Virus record (IMG/VR): IMGVR_UViG_3300010150_000240
Coordinates: 1 to 20,824 of that record
Reading direction: 5' to 3' (one strand)
Origin: a virus
Length of the DNA stretch: 20,824 nucleotides
Shown here piece by piece: positions 1 to 6,509 of the stretch. Both the position numbers and the translations under genes were made by a program. The first letter of the stretch is position 1; the number at the start of each line of letters is the position of its first letter. The notes below the pieces were generated by a model, which worked only from the letters and a program-made list of their open reading frames with translations, was not told the origin of the DNA and did no database searches.

Positions 1-472
1 CATCAAATCCGTATTGCTCCCTGTAGAAGTCACACTGTTTGATTCCTGCGATCTTTGCGATTGCGTATGCGTCGTTAGTAGGCTCAAGAGCCCCCGTAAG
101 GAGTTCATTTTCTTTTAGTGGGTGTTGGCGTCCAGCTGGATAGATGCAAGATGTTCCTAAGAATAGGAGCTTCTTAACACCTGAATAATATGATGAGTCA
201 ATTACATTACACTGCATCATTAGATTGTCGTGTAAGAACTCTGCTTTGCGAGTCTTGTTAGCCATAATACCACCAACTAGGGCAGCAGCTAGGATAACAT
301 AATCAACCTTATTAGTCTTAAACCATGCACGAACATCTGCTTGTTCACGTAAATCTAGGTCTTTGCTGCGAGGTAGAAGTAGTTTATGTCTTTTGTTTAT
401 AAACTGTCTGGTGATTGCTCCTCCAGCTAAACCACCAGATCCAAAAATAGCTATTGTAGAATTATTGTCCAT
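1..472 (-). CDS. fcl: GDP-L-fucose synthase, N-terminal part (3' end cut by window)
   Basis: This gene converts GDP-4-keto-6-deoxymannose to GDP-L-fucose (epimerisation plus NADPH reduction), the step after Gmd. The first 157 residues are visible. They show a Rossmann glycine-rich loop ([10 protein letters not shown], residues 11-20), the conserved [11 protein letters not shown] stretch (about 62-72), catalytic Ser108 in LGTSCIYP, and Tyr136/Lys140 in AYAIAK. These positions match the E. coli Fcl Ser/Tyr/Lys triad almost exactly. The ATG at 470-472 lies inside the end of gmd, an 11-base overlap that suggests coupled translation. It reads off the left edge with no stop. Family assignment is secure. 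Whether the sugar decorates the virion, alters host surface glycans or serves another role is not shown here. Confidence 0.95.
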   Translation of the reverse strand, partial: MDNNSTIAIFGSGGLAGGAITRQFINKRHKLLLPRSKDLDLREQADVRAWFKTNKVDYVILAAALVGGIMANKTRKAEFLHDNLMMQCNVIDSSYYSGVKKLLFLGTSCIYPAGRQHPLKENELLTGALEPTNDAYAIAKIAGIKQCDFYREQYGFD

Positions 473-1463
473 TAAGTACCATCTCTTCAACTAGTCCATC
501 AAATGTAAATTTAGGCTCCCATCCCAAAACTGTTTTTGCTTTGGTTGGATCACCGAGAAGAGTTTCCACTTCTGCTGGTCTGAAATATTTAGGATTGACT
601 TTCACAACTGTTCTGTTGGTGTTTAGGCAATAACCAAACTCTTCCATTCCTTCACCGCGCCACTCAATATTGAACCCAAAGTATGGGGCAGCAGCATCTA
701 CAAATTGCTTGACTGAATACTGCTCACCAGTTGCGATAACATAATCATCAGGCTTCTCCTGTTGGAGCATCAACCACATAGCTTCTACGTAGTCTTGTGC
801 GTGTCCCCAGTCACGTCTTGCGTTGAGGTTTCCAAGTTGGAGATCACTTTGGAGTCCCACACTAATTCTGGACAAGGCTCGGACGATCTTGCGCGTGACG
901 AACGTCTCTCCACGGCGGCTGCTCTCGTGGTTGAATAGAATTCCGCTAGAAGCATGTAGGTCATAACTCTCTCGGTAGTTCTTAATGATCCAGTATCCAT
1001 ATAGTTTAGCAACTCCGTAGGGAGAACGTGGATACATCGGAGTGGTTTCTGTTTGTGGTGTCTCCTGTACTAGCCCGTAAAGCTCACTGGTGCTCGCCTG
1101 ATAGATTCGTACTGAATCCTCCATACCAAGTAAACGGACGGCTTCTAGGACACGTAGAGTGCCTAATGCGTCGGTATTAGCGGTATACTCTGGCTGATCG
1201 AAGGAAACCTTGACGTGACTCTGGGCACCTAGGTTATAAATCTCTTCTGGTTGGACTTCCTTAATGATCCTAACAATACCTAGGGCATCTGTTAGGTCAC
1301 CGTAGTGAAGTGTAATACGGTCAAAAATATGGTCAATTCTATGGGTGTTAATCAGAGAGGAACGACGGACAATACCGTGAACTTCATATCCTTTTTGTAG
1401 GAGGAGTTCGGCTAGATATGATCCATCCTGCCCTGTGATACCCGTAATAAGTGCTACTTTCAT
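462..1463 (-). CDS. gmd: GDP-mannose 4,6-dehydratase
   Basis: This is an SDR-family enzyme that converts GDP-D-mannose to GDP-4-keto-6-deoxy-D-mannose, the first committed step to GDP-fucose and related deoxysugars. The 333 residues are close to the usual family length (about 340-370). Seen: nucleotide-binding TGITGQDG (residues 7-14), [12 protein letters not shown] (77-88), catalytic Thr125/Glu127 in STSELYG, Tyr149 and Lys153 in YGVAK, and the substrate-binding [13 protein letters not shown] stretch near 178-190. It overlaps fcl by 11 bases. Upstream lie a terminator and an extended -10 promoter motif, so the gmd-fcl pair probably has its own transcript. Such pairs are known auxiliary genes in cyanophages. 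Confidence 0.97.
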   Translation of the reverse strand: MKVALITGITGQDGSYLAELLLQKGYEVHGIVRRSSLINTHRIDHIFDRITLHYGDLTDALGIVRIIKEVQPEEIYNLGAQSHVKVSFDQPEYTANTDALGTLRVLEAVRLLGMEDSVRIYQASTSELYGLVQETPQTETTPMYPRSPYGVAKLYGYWIIKNYRESYDLHASSGILFNHESSRRGETFVTRKIVRALSRISVGLQSDLQLGNLNARRDWGHAQDYVEAMWLMLQQEKPDDYVIATGEQYSVKQFVDAAAPYFGFNIEWRGEGMEEFGYCLNTNRTVVKVNPKYFRPAEVETLLGDPTKAKTVLGWEPKFTFDGLVEEMVLNGQ

Positions 1464-1486
1464 TACAAATGGAATACTTAAAATAC

Positions 1487-1495
1487 ATTATAGCA
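1487..1495 (-). promoter_or_regulatory. Extended -10 promoter motif for gmd-fcl
   Basis: The minus strand reads TGCTATAAT, 24 bases upstream of the gmd start. No good -35 box is seen 16-18 bases upstream, where the terminator hairpin lies. TGC immediately before TATAAT is the extended -10 form that can dispense with a -35. The same nine bases occur at three other sites in this window. Confidence 0.5.
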
Positions 1496-1496
1496 T

Positions 1497-1518
1497 AAAA
1501 AAACCCCTTTCCGAGGGG
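1497..1518 (-). terminator. Rho-independent terminator before gmd
   Basis: On the minus strand CCCCT and AGGGG (1514-1518 and 1504-1508) form a GC-rich stem with a 5-base loop, followed directly by seven T residues (1503-1497). It ends transcripts arriving from the small genes upstream. Its T-tract is immediately followed by the TGCTATAAT promoter motif. Confidence 0.8.
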
Positions 1519-1544
1519 GGTCATCAAAAAATTGATAGGGTATA

Positions 1545-1661
1545 TTATATGCTCGCCATACGATCTTTAAATGGAATCGCAAAACCATGCGATGAAATCA
1601 TCCGCACCAACCATTCTTTAAGGGAGAATAGTAAACCTTGCCACGACGCGCCAGTCGGCAT
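1545..1661 (-). CDS. Very small protein, 38 residues, unknown
   Basis: An ATG at 1659-1661 opens a 38-codon frame ending TAA at 1545-1547. The product begins MPTGASWQGLLFSLKEWL and ends FKDRMASI. It has a hydrophobic/aromatic, possibly amphipathic middle (about residues 6-23). A GGTGG sequence about 8 bases upstream could serve as a ribosome site. It fills the gap between the membrane-protein gene and the terminator, on the same strand. A longer version from GTG at 1685 (46 residues) is possible and would start just after the TAG of the upstream gene. No family was recognised. The frame and position make a real gene likely, but it is short. Confidence 0.5.
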   Translation of the reverse strand: MPTGASWQGLLFSLKEWLVRMISSHGFAIPFKDRMASI

Positions 1662-1668
1662 ATTTAAT

Positions 1669-1687
1669 GTGCCACCGACAGGCACAA
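1669..1687 (-). repeat. Hairpin in front of the 38-residue gene
   Basis: TGTGCC and GGCACA form a perfect 6-bp stem with a 7-base loop, 8 bases upstream of the ATG at 1661. The proposed ribosome site GGTGG lies in the loop and 3' arm, so folding could reduce translation. No T-tract follows, so it is not a terminator. Confidence 0.4.
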
Positions 1688-1691
1688 CTAA

Positions 1692-1928
1692 CTATGAAGT
1701 TATAACTTGAATTAGTTTAGTAACATCCATAGAACCAAAGACTAACTCCAAAGCAACTACGTCCCATAAGGCTAAACCTATAGCAAAGGGAAGAATGAGC
1801 GCACCGCCAATGATTTTGATAATTAATGCGGGTTCTGTACTTCCCCAGAGTAGTGTGAAGTGTCCTATTACAAGTAATGTATTTCCAATGTAGCGTAAAA
1901 AAGATGTAGCTTTCATTGTAGATACCAT
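1692..1928 (-). CDS. Small membrane protein, unknown
   Basis: The 78-residue product has two hydrophobic segments (about 13-30 and 34-62). The first contains TLLVIGHFTLLWG and the second ALIIKIIGGALILPFAIGLA, so it is probably a double-pass inner-membrane protein. A second ATG at codon 5 (1916) is an alternative start; neither has a clear ribosome site. It belongs to the small-gene run between def and gmd. Small membrane proteins like this are common in cyanophages and usually unassigned. A holin-like role cannot be excluded, but nothing here shows it. Confidence 0.65.
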   Translation of the reverse strand: MVSTMKATSFLRYIGNTLLVIGHFTLLWGSTEPALIIKIIGGALILPFAIGLALWDVVALELVFGSMDVTKLIQVITS

Positions 1929-1968
1929 AAAGGGACTTGGTTAGGTCTCTTTTATAGTCTTACCGAGA

Positions 1969-2208
1969 CTAGTTATATGGACTAACAATTACATCCCTTA
2001 CATATGCGGGATCTCCGCATAACCATTTAGCATACTCTATGTCTTCCATAGCAGTACTACACTGCATTTGATTATCAAAGAGATATTCATCGTTCCAACG
2101 CTTCGTATAGAAGTCTTGTTTTTGGAGACGATAGTCAGGCTTACCGTTTAGTTTGATAATACCAGCTTCAACAAATCTGTAACCTTCACGTACTAATAAT
2201 GTTTTCAT
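1969..2208 (-). CDS. Unknown protein, 79 residues
   Basis: The start chosen is ATG at 2206-2208 (MKTLLVREGY...), because it overlaps the TGA of the upstream gene as ATGA. The frame is open further upstream, but that would run deep into the neighbour. The product is soluble, rich in Tyr, Asp and Lys, with two Cys and a WLCGDP motif near the C-terminus. No family was recognised. The ATGA overlap indicates co-translation with the gene at 2205-2423. Confidence 0.65.
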   Translation of the reverse strand: MKTLLVREGYRFVEAGIIKLNGKPDYRLQKQDFYTKRWNDEYLFDNQMQCSTAMEDIEYAKWLCGDPAYVRDVIVSPYN

Positions 2209-2423
2209 TGGATAGCACCTGCGGTTAAATCTTCTTGAATGCATTCTAAAATAATTTGATAGTCTTCAACGGAGTCACCTGTAAAGCGAACTCCTTCATC
2301 TTCATAAAAGCGTTTTACTTTCTTATATAGCTTTGGTTGAGAGTAGTCTAACTCAATGGTTCGACTAACAGCGTCTTGAAAAATCCCGATAGACTTACGG
2401 AATTTTGATCTGAGTTGGCTCAT
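2205..2423 (-). CDS. Unknown protein, 72 residues
   Basis: The product begins MSQLRSKFRKSIGIF, with a basic N-terminal part and an acidic C-terminal part. It is predicted soluble and mainly helical. It is the first gene after a sigma70-type promoter (2446-2474). The AAGGAT just before the ATG is very close to it. It ends in an ATGA overlap with the next gene. No known domain was recognised. Confidence 0.65.
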   Translation of the reverse strand: MSQLRSKFRKSIGIFQDAVSRTIELDYSQPKLYKKVKRFYEDEGVRFTGDSVEDYQIILECIQEDLTAGAIQ

Positions 2424-2445
2424 ATCCTTGGTTGATTACCTAATT

Positions 2446-2474
2446 ATTATAGCAGGTTGGTGGGGGTTTGTGAA
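2446..2474 (-). promoter_or_regulatory. Sigma70-type promoter for the 2205-2423 gene
   Basis: The minus strand has TTCACA (2469-2474), a 17-base spacer, and TATAAT (2446-2451) preceded by TGC. Five of six -35 bases and all six -10 bases match the bacterial consensus, plus the extended -10. The start codon is 23 bases downstream of the -10. This suits an early promoter read by the host polymerase. Confidence 0.7.
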
Positions 2475-2491
2475 GGGGGTGTGCCAGTTTA

Positions 2492-2525
2492 TGAAGCGAA
2501 TACTATGTGATAATCGCTTCACATA
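2492..2525. repeat. Two overlapping inverted repeats
   Basis: Pair A is TGAAGCGA (2492-2499) with TCGCTTCA (2514-2521). Pair B is TATGTGA (2504-2510) with TCACATA (2519-2525). They share bases 2519-2521, so both stems cannot form together. They lie just after the stop codon of the 2534-2857 gene and before the next promoter. There is no T-tract. Confidence 0.5.
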
Positions 2526-2533
2526 ATTAAGAC

Positions 2534-2857
2534 TTACTTAAGTGGGTCGTCAAAGTGTGGGTCTTCACCATACTCTTCTTTGAAACGTGCTCTCTGGTCT
2601 TCCATACGGTCACGCTTCGCATCAAAACCAACTTTAAGGTCTCCCTCACGGACTGCCCAAGTATCACCACTCTCATCTCCACGTAGTGGGTTGATACACT
2701 GGGAGTCACCTAGTTTATTACAGACAAGACCGGCAAGGTCTGCTTCACTTCCTTTGTTGCCAGTATGCCACATATGTTGACCGTTGATCCAAGTGGCGCC
2801 ACATTTGCCACACTCTTTGCGTTCCATTTTCAGGTCGCTAAATTCACGTTGTTCCAT
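2534..2857 (-). CDS. Small zinc-ribbon-like protein, unknown
   Basis: The product has 107 residues, or 97 from an alternative ATG at codon 11. It has ECGKCGATWINGQHMWHTG near residues 15-33 and later Cys residues in LVCNKLGDSQC (about 44-54), which could give a four-Cys zinc site. The C-terminal part is acidic and ends PHFDDPLK. No enzyme motif is seen. It is a small conserved-looking phage gene standing alone between an AT-rich dyad region upstream and a promoter downstream. The metal-binding idea is inference from Cys spacing. Confidence 0.65.
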   Translation of the reverse strand: MEQREFSDLKMERKECGKCGATWINGQHMWHTGNKGSEADLAGLVCNKLGDSQCINPLRGDESGDTWAVREGDLKVGFDAKRDRMEDQRARFKEEYGEDPHFDDPLK

Positions 2858-2879
2858 TTAAGTATTTAATAATGGTGTA

Positions 2880-2897
2880 GGTAGTATATAGTCTACC
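2880..2897. repeat. AT-centred dyad GGTAG-N8-CTACC
   Basis: The inverted arms GGTAG (2880-2884) and CTACC (2893-2897) flank a TATATAGT core, 23 bases upstream of the ATG at 2857. On the minus strand the core includes TATACT, a possible -10, but the corresponding -35 is poor. It could be an operator or weak promoter. Confidence 0.3.
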
Positions 2898-2914
2898 ATA
2901 AAAAATGTATGTAT

Positions 2915-3058
2915 CTATTCGTACTCTTTAAATCTTAACTCAACACGATATGATTTCTCAAGGTGTTGAATTCTGCCACGAAGTGTAATAGTTTCAGCTC
3001 CATCATAATTATCTGGGATAGTCTCCCACTCTTCAGTTTCTAATTCCCAATAACTCAT
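2915..3058 (-). CDS. Small unknown protein, 47 residues
   Basis: ATG at 3056-3058 overlaps the TGA of def as ATGA, and the frame ends TAG at 2915-2917. The product starts MSYWELETEEWETIPDNY and continues into a short alternating segment (AETITLRGRIQHL...YRVELRFKEYE). That pattern suggests a small beta-sheet protein with an acidic N-terminus. Tight coupling to def supports a real gene. No function is known from the sequence. Confidence 0.65.
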   Translation of the reverse strand: MSYWELETEEWETIPDNYDGAETITLRGRIQHLEKSYRVELRFKEYE

Positions 3059-3492
3059 AATCTTTCAGTCATTAAAATACCATCAAGATGATCATACTCA
3101 TGAAGTAAAACACGCGCATCCATTTTGTTGAGACACCAATATTTAAATTTACCATCACTTGTTTGAAATTTCACTCGCACTTGTTCAGGTCTATTGATCC
3201 TCATAATTTTTTTAGGAATACTTAAACATCCCTCATCACTCCACTTTCTTTCATCAGAAGTCCAGCTAATTCTAGGATTTATCATCTCTTGAATTTTACC
3301 AGTACTTAAGCGGACTATGATAAGACGGATGTTGTGACCTACTTGTGGTGCTGCTAATCCAATACCACCCCATTCAACCATCTTCACTTTCATTCTTTCT
3401 GAAAGGTCAATGATGTCTTTGGTTATATTCTCAATTGGGATTGATGGCTCAGTGAGGCAAGATTCACCTACAATTTTAAGATCCAAACCCAT
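3055..3492 (-). CDS. def: Peptide deformylase
   Basis: This metallohydrolase removes the formyl group from the initiator Met of new proteins. All three family motifs are present: GIGLAAPQVG (43-52), EGCLS (87-91, metal ligand Cys89), and HEYDH (131-135, ligands His131 and His135, catalytic Glu132). At 145 residues it is shorter than most bacterial deformylases (about 165-190): it stops soon after motif III and lacks the C-terminal extension, as reported for cyanophage enzymes. Its start lies within the end of the upstream gene (17-base overlap), and its stop overlaps the next ATG. In cyanophages it is thought to help process proteins, notably photosystem proteins, during infection; that role is known for relatives, not shown here. 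Confidence 0.95.
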   Translation of the reverse strand: MGLDLKIVGESCLTEPSIPIENITKDIIDLSERMKVKMVEWGGIGLAAPQVGHNIRLIIVRLSTGKIQEMINPRISWTSDERKWSDEGCLSIPKKIMRINRPEQVRVKFQTSDGKFKYWCLNKMDARVLLHEYDHLDGILMTERL

Positions 3493-3637
3493 TCCTTTCT
3501 TCTCGTAAAAATTCTTGTTTTGATTCTGTTAGTGAACGAAGTTGTGTTTTCATAAAACGAATCTCTTCTTCACTGTAAAGCTGTGGCTTGGAAATTGCTT
3601 CTTTTAAATTTTTTAAGATTTGATCGTAACGTGACAT
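3476..3637 (-). CDS. Small coiled-coil protein, 53 residues, unknown
   Basis: ATG at 3635-3637 opens a frame ending TAA at 3476-3478. The product starts MSRYDQILKNLKEAI, carries LYSEEEIRFMKTQLRSL and ends EERNGFGS. It is highly charged and probably a single helix or coiled coil. The end overlaps def by 17 bases. Similar short proteins with an LYSEEEIRxMK-like segment are, from memory, common in cyanophages, without known function. Confidence 0.65.
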   Translation of the reverse strand: MSRYDQILKNLKEAISKPQLYSEEEIRFMKTQLRSLTESKQEFLREERNGFGS

Positions 3638-3642
3638 AATAA

Positions 3643-4026
3643 TTAATCGCTATTTTTATTCCAAGGTGATCTTAGTCTCATTTCCCCACCCAAAGGAGTT
3701 TCTCCTTCAGGTGTTTCTGTGAATACTGGAGGTTGAGGCTCATCTAATTCTACCATACTATTGTATTCTTCAATAGCCTTATCAATCTCCCTGTCAATTC
3801 TTCCTGACAAAAGTTCTGGAACAGACAGGATTAAAGTATTGATAAGTTTAATTTTATACTTCTTTCCTATCTCATCAATAATAGCCCAAAGATCTTTCTT
3901 ATCAGCTTTAGTATAATGAGATAATAAATTAACTGCCAGACTTAAAAAGATGGCAGTTACGTATAGATTAAATGTTTTTACTGGTCGGATACCAAAGTAA
4001 AATTCAACCGCATACTCAGTTTTCAT
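3643..4026 (-). CDS. Unknown protein with one membrane segment
   Basis: The product has 127 residues. Residues about 18-36 (FNLYVTAIFLSLAVNLLSHY) are a likely membrane helix. A basic/helical middle follows, then an acidic Pro-rich C-terminus (ELDEPQPPVFTETPEGETP). It starts at ATG 4024-4026, about 20 bases downstream of a late-promoter match (4047-4054) that overlaps the stop of the lysozyme gene. Late timing and a membrane anchor next to lysin genes make a lysis or virion role conceivable, but no family was recognised. Confidence 0.65.
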   Translation of the reverse strand: MKTEYAVEFYFGIRPVKTFNLYVTAIFLSLAVNLLSHYTKADKKDLWAIIDEIGKKYKIKLINTLILSVPELLSGRIDREIDKAIEEYNSMVELDEPQPPVFTETPEGETPLGGEMRLRSPWNKNSD

Positions 4027-4046
4027 AAAAAAATATAATTTTTTAT

Positions 4047-4054
4047 TATTTATG
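4047..4054 (-). promoter_or_regulatory. Late promoter (CATAAATA)
   Basis: The minus strand reads CATAAATA, fitting the NATAAATA form reported for cyanophage late promoters (T4: TATAAATA). It lies 21 bases before the ATG at 4026. It shares its TAA with the stop codon of the upstream lysozyme gene (4050-4052). Confidence 0.5.
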
Positions 4055-4664
4055 AGATCGGTACCTCAATGCTAGTAAGTCTAGCAGCATATTGTATAGC
4101 GTAATTAGTACGGTTACCGTGTACGCCCCAGCCAAGCCAATAATATGCCTTTCCCATATAGAAGCTAATACTTTGACCCCCGGTTTTAAAGGAGGGCTCG
4201 ACCCCTCTCCACTGTCTTTCAGTAAAGAGGAATGAAACTTGGGCGTCAGTTGTTGATGGGTCAAGCCCAATTCGGGCAGCGTGTCTCCCAAGACCATGGT
4301 ATCTATCTGAGGTGGTCCATTGAATGAGTCCATAGCCACCACTACGACAGCCGTGGTAAGACACCCTAGCACCACCTTCGCAAATGTTCGCATTAAATTT
4401 CGACTCTTGTTTAATGTTACCCATAACTGTAGCTATGGCATTTCGATCTTCAATTCCACGTTCTTGTAATGCACTAAGAACTTTCTTTTCTGTGAAAGAA
4501 GCTGTGGGTAATGCCCACTTTGTTTCCATCTTAACGACAGGCTTTTCTGGAACAGGTGACTTTTCTTCATCAATTTTTACAGTAGTATCAATTGGTACTG
4601 CCTGAGACAATTGAGAAGTTAGCAAAGTCATTGCTGTTACAGCAAAGGATGTAATAAGTTTCAA
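4050..4664 (-). CDS. Exported phage tail-lysozyme-type muramidase
   Basis: This is probably a peptidoglycan hydrolase. Residues 1-22 look like a Sec signal peptide (MKLITSF, hydrophobic AVTAMTLLTS, then SQA before VP). A Pro/Lys/Glu-rich linker (about 23-50) follows. From about 57 on, the sequence fits the phage tail lysozyme family: NAIATVMGNIKQESKFN (75-91, candidate catalytic Glu87), then GGYGLIQWT (109-117) and a C-terminal YYWLGWGV region. No ATG precedes the signal peptide, so a TTG start at 4664 is proposed; the next ATG (codon 12) would cut the signal short. A sigma70-type promoter lies 80 bases upstream. It may be a secreted endolysin or a virion lysozyme; the signal peptide favours the former. 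Confidence 0.75.
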   Translation of the reverse strand: MKLITSFAVTAMTLLTSQLSQAVPIDTTVKIDEEKSPVPEKPVVKMETKWALPTASFTEKKVLSALQERGIEDRNAIATVMGNIKQESKFNANICEGGARVSYHGCRSGGYGLIQWTTSDRYHGLGRHAARIGLDPSTTDAQVSFLFTERQWRGVEPSFKTGGQSISFYMGKAYYWLGWGVHGNRTNYAIQYAARLTSIEVPIS

Positions 4665-4743
4665 ATTAATTAATAGAATTCAACATAGGTTTGAGGCTGT
4701 ATTGCCTCTACCTCACACGCGCTCAAAAATTAAGAGCACATAA

Positions 4744-4773
4744 ATAGTAGCACAGACAAAGACTAAAAGTCAA
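4744..4773 (-). promoter_or_regulatory. Sigma70-type promoter for the lysozyme gene
   Basis: The minus strand has TTGACT (4768-4773), an 18-base spacer and TACTAT (4744-4749), each one base from consensus. It sits in the 200-base gap between cpeT and the lysozyme gene, giving a leader of about 70 bases. The same gap contains GACTAAAAGTC, a short dyad at 4761-4771 that overlaps the -35. Confidence 0.55.
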
Positions 4774-4801
4774 TACTGTACCACTCACATAACTGTCTAC
4801 T

Positions 4802-4951
4802 ATGTTAGTTTCCTATAAGGATATAAAAAACTTAGACGATTGTATAAGGTATTTAGAAACCAAGATTAAGTCCTATCAAACTCATAAAAGTTGTCCCCTT
4901 CAAGACCCCAAATTTGTTTACCAGATTTTAGATCAAAGCCTTGATCTTTGA
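4802..4951 (+). CDS. Possible small plus-strand ORF, antisense to the end of cpeT
   Basis: ATG at 4802-4804 opens 49 codons to TGA at 4949-4951. The product starts MLVSYKDIKNLDDCIRYLE. The first 21 codons lie in the intergenic gap; the rest is antisense to the cpeT 3' end. A plus-strand CATAAATA lies at 4739-4746. All confident genes are on the other strand, so this could be chance. Confidence 0.2.
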   Translation: MLVSYKDIKNLDDCIRYLETKIKSYQTHKSCPLQDPKFVYQILDQSLDL

Positions 4952-5285
4952 CGTGATAGTATTGTTCTCCTAGGTATGCTTCGTTAATGTAACGGACACC
5001 TCGATTAACAAAATTTGATTTAGTTACAAAACATCCATTCTGAACATAAAACAAAATATCGTGTATTGGATTCTTCAATACAACACTACCATCATTATCA
5101 TGAAGGGTGGCTTCAAAGTACCTATAGGGATTCCTCTGTCTTCTATAACGATAAGAACATAGATATCTATCAACATCAAATTCATGTATGACATGAACTA
5201 ATGCTTGACCTCGGGGATCATTGTATGCTTGGCGCTCATTGTTCCAGAATCCCTGGAACCTCTCTTTAAACAGTGGTAATAACAT
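4866..5285 (-). CDS. cpeT: CpeT/CpcT-like phycobilin lyase
   Basis: CpeT/CpcT proteins attach a phycobilin chromophore to a cysteine of a phycobiliprotein subunit. The 139-residue product (start ATG 5285, 2 bases after the stop of the upstream lysin) keeps the family order. Near the N-terminus is FWNNERQAYNDP, matching the family pattern of Asn-(Lys/Arg)-x-Gln-Ala followed by Asn/Asp-Pro; mid-protein is the Pro-Tyr-Arg stretch. The C-terminus is YYHVKDQGFDLKSGKQIWG followed by an aromatic/Phe end. It is at the short end of the family, and the central Gly-Cys region looks reduced. Identification is by recalled motifs. It sits between two lysin genes, which is functionally odd but may reflect shared late expression. 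Confidence 0.7.
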   Translation of the reverse strand: MLLPLFKERFQGFWNNERQAYNDPRGQALVHVIHEFDVDRYLCSYRYRRQRNPYRYFEATLHDNDGSVVLKNPIHDILFYVQNGCFVTKSNFVNRGVRYINEAYLGEQYYHVKDQGFDLKSGKQIWGLEGDNFYEFDRT

Positions 5286-5286
5286 T

Positions 5287-6483
5287 TTAAGAATTCCAAA
5301 GATCACCTTCGGCAATACGGCGTCGAGACAAACCTGCCTCTACGCTAGTGCCTGGGTTACGGTATAAGTATAATGCATCTGGGACTTTTGACCACTCTTT
5401 CTCCTTCAAAACACGACTGATTGTGTTGAAATTGGGACTTCCGTAGAATCTAGCACCTAAGTTATAAGCAAAACTAACCAATGCTCCGTGCTGATTGTCG
5501 TTCATCTCATCCCAGAATGGGATTGTTTTTTCTAATACATCAAGATAGTTATACTTAACCTGCTGATCCAAGAGTAAGTCAGCCTTTTCCCTAGAGATTT
5601 TATCTCCAAGCTCAAATCGGGAGCCATCAATATCTTTAGTAGAACCCCAGCCAATAGTAATTGGGAGGTTTCCTGATAGTGGATCTGGGTATGCTTCTAG
5701 ATGTAGTCCTTCAAATTCTTTAATGAGTTCCATACCAGCAGCAGGAAGCTTACCAGAGGAGCTAGGAGAGGTTTCAACTTTCGCATAGAACACACGTCCC
5801 CAACCAGTGCTAGGACCATCAACAGTCCACCTAGCCTCTAGTACGTGCCTCTCATAGATGGCAGAGCGTCCGTTGTATACAGAACTAGTGTAGCCATCGT
5901 AAAGGTCTCCATATGGGTCGTGAACGATATACTGACCCTTTGCGTTCTTTCCTATGAGAACGATCATATGACCGCCTGTGGGTGCTGATAGGGTGCCTCT
6001 ATGAAGAATGCCTAGCACAACAGGTCTTTTTTCTTCTAACTCCTTATCTAGATCATCAAAGGATAGATTGTATTTAAATTCAGAATCAACACCATAGTCT
6101 TTTAATACTTTGGTTTGTACTGAGTGATCTGTTGTATCTCCAACAGCAAATACCTTACGGATATAATCATCATCACCTTTGGGACCCCGCAGAGTGCCTG
6201 GGCGAAAATACTCCAAAGTCATAGCACAGGAAGATGAGTTACACGTTCTATCTGGTTCAGTGTAGTTATCTGTCTGTGGATAGAAAGGAACTGGAAGAAG
6301 TAACTCCGCAGGTTCTGGGTTTGGTTCTGGTTTATTGCGATATGTCTCTACCCATTCAGACTCATCTTCTAATAATTCTGGCGCTGCCTTTATTAATGCG
6401 GCTTCAAGTTCAGCGACAGCTTCCCTATGGTGAGAGAGTTTATCATCATAAAACTTGAAAAAGTTGCTAAGTTCTATTCTCAT
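5287..6483 (-). CDS. C39-like peptidase / GH24 lysozyme fusion (bifunctional lysin)
   Basis: This 398-residue protein joins two hydrolase domains. Residues about 62-235 look like a papain-fold C39-family peptidase: VPFYPQTDN, Cys81 in TCNSSSCAM (candidate nucleophile), His172 in GGHMIVLIG and Asp189 in VHDPYGD. After a Ser-rich linker (238-246), residues 250-398 are a T4-type lysozyme: ELIKEFEGLHLEAYPDP with Glu258 and Asp267 spaced as Glu11/Asp20 of T4 lysozyme, Thr276 in ITIGWGST, and the terminal GLSRRRIAEGDLW. There is no signal peptide. Cutting both peptide cross-links and glycan would suit an endolysin or a virion-borne wall-degrading enzyme. A late promoter lies 19 bases upstream. Catalytic assignments are by motif only. 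Confidence 0.85.
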   Translation of the reverse strand: MRIELSNFFKFYDDKLSHHREAVAELEAALIKAAPELLEDESEWVETYRNKPEPNPEPAELLLPVPFYPQTDNYTEPDRTCNSSSCAMTLEYFRPGTLRGPKGDDDYIRKVFAVGDTTDHSVQTKVLKDYGVDSEFKYNLSFDDLDKELEEKRPVVLGILHRGTLSAPTGGHMIVLIGKNAKGQYIVHDPYGDLYDGYTSSVYNGRSAIYERHVLEARWTVDGPSTGWGRVFYAKVETSPSSSGKLPAAGMELIKEFEGLHLEAYPDPLSGNLPITIGWGSTKDIDGSRFELGDKISREKADLLLDQQVKYNYLDVLEKTIPFWDEMNDNQHGALVSFAYNLGARFYGSPNFNTISRVLKEKEWSKVPDALYLYRNPGTSVEAGLSRRRIAEGDLWNS

Positions 6484-6501
6484 AATATATCCGAGACGGT
6501 T

Positions 6502-6509
6502 TATTTATA
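6502..6509 (-). promoter_or_regulatory. Late promoter (TATAAATA)
   Basis: This is a perfect T4 late promoter octamer on the minus strand, 19 bases upstream of the C39/GH24 lysin start. It includes the TAA stop (6505-6507) of the upstream oxygenase gene. Confidence 0.7.

Noticed and set aside
785-1012. 75-codon minus-strand frame inside gmd
   Set aside because: Lies wholly within the well-supported gmd frame; composition is not protein-like and no homologous motif is seen.
1956-1970. Hairpin AGTCT-N5-AGACT near the stop of the 1969-2208 gene
   Set aside because: Short stem with no T-tract; too weak to call a terminator.
4046-4393. 115-codon minus-strand frame overlapping the lysozyme gene
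   Set aside because: The lysozyme frame has clear motifs and a signal peptide over the same bases; the alternative frame is a shadow despite its hydrophobic stretches.
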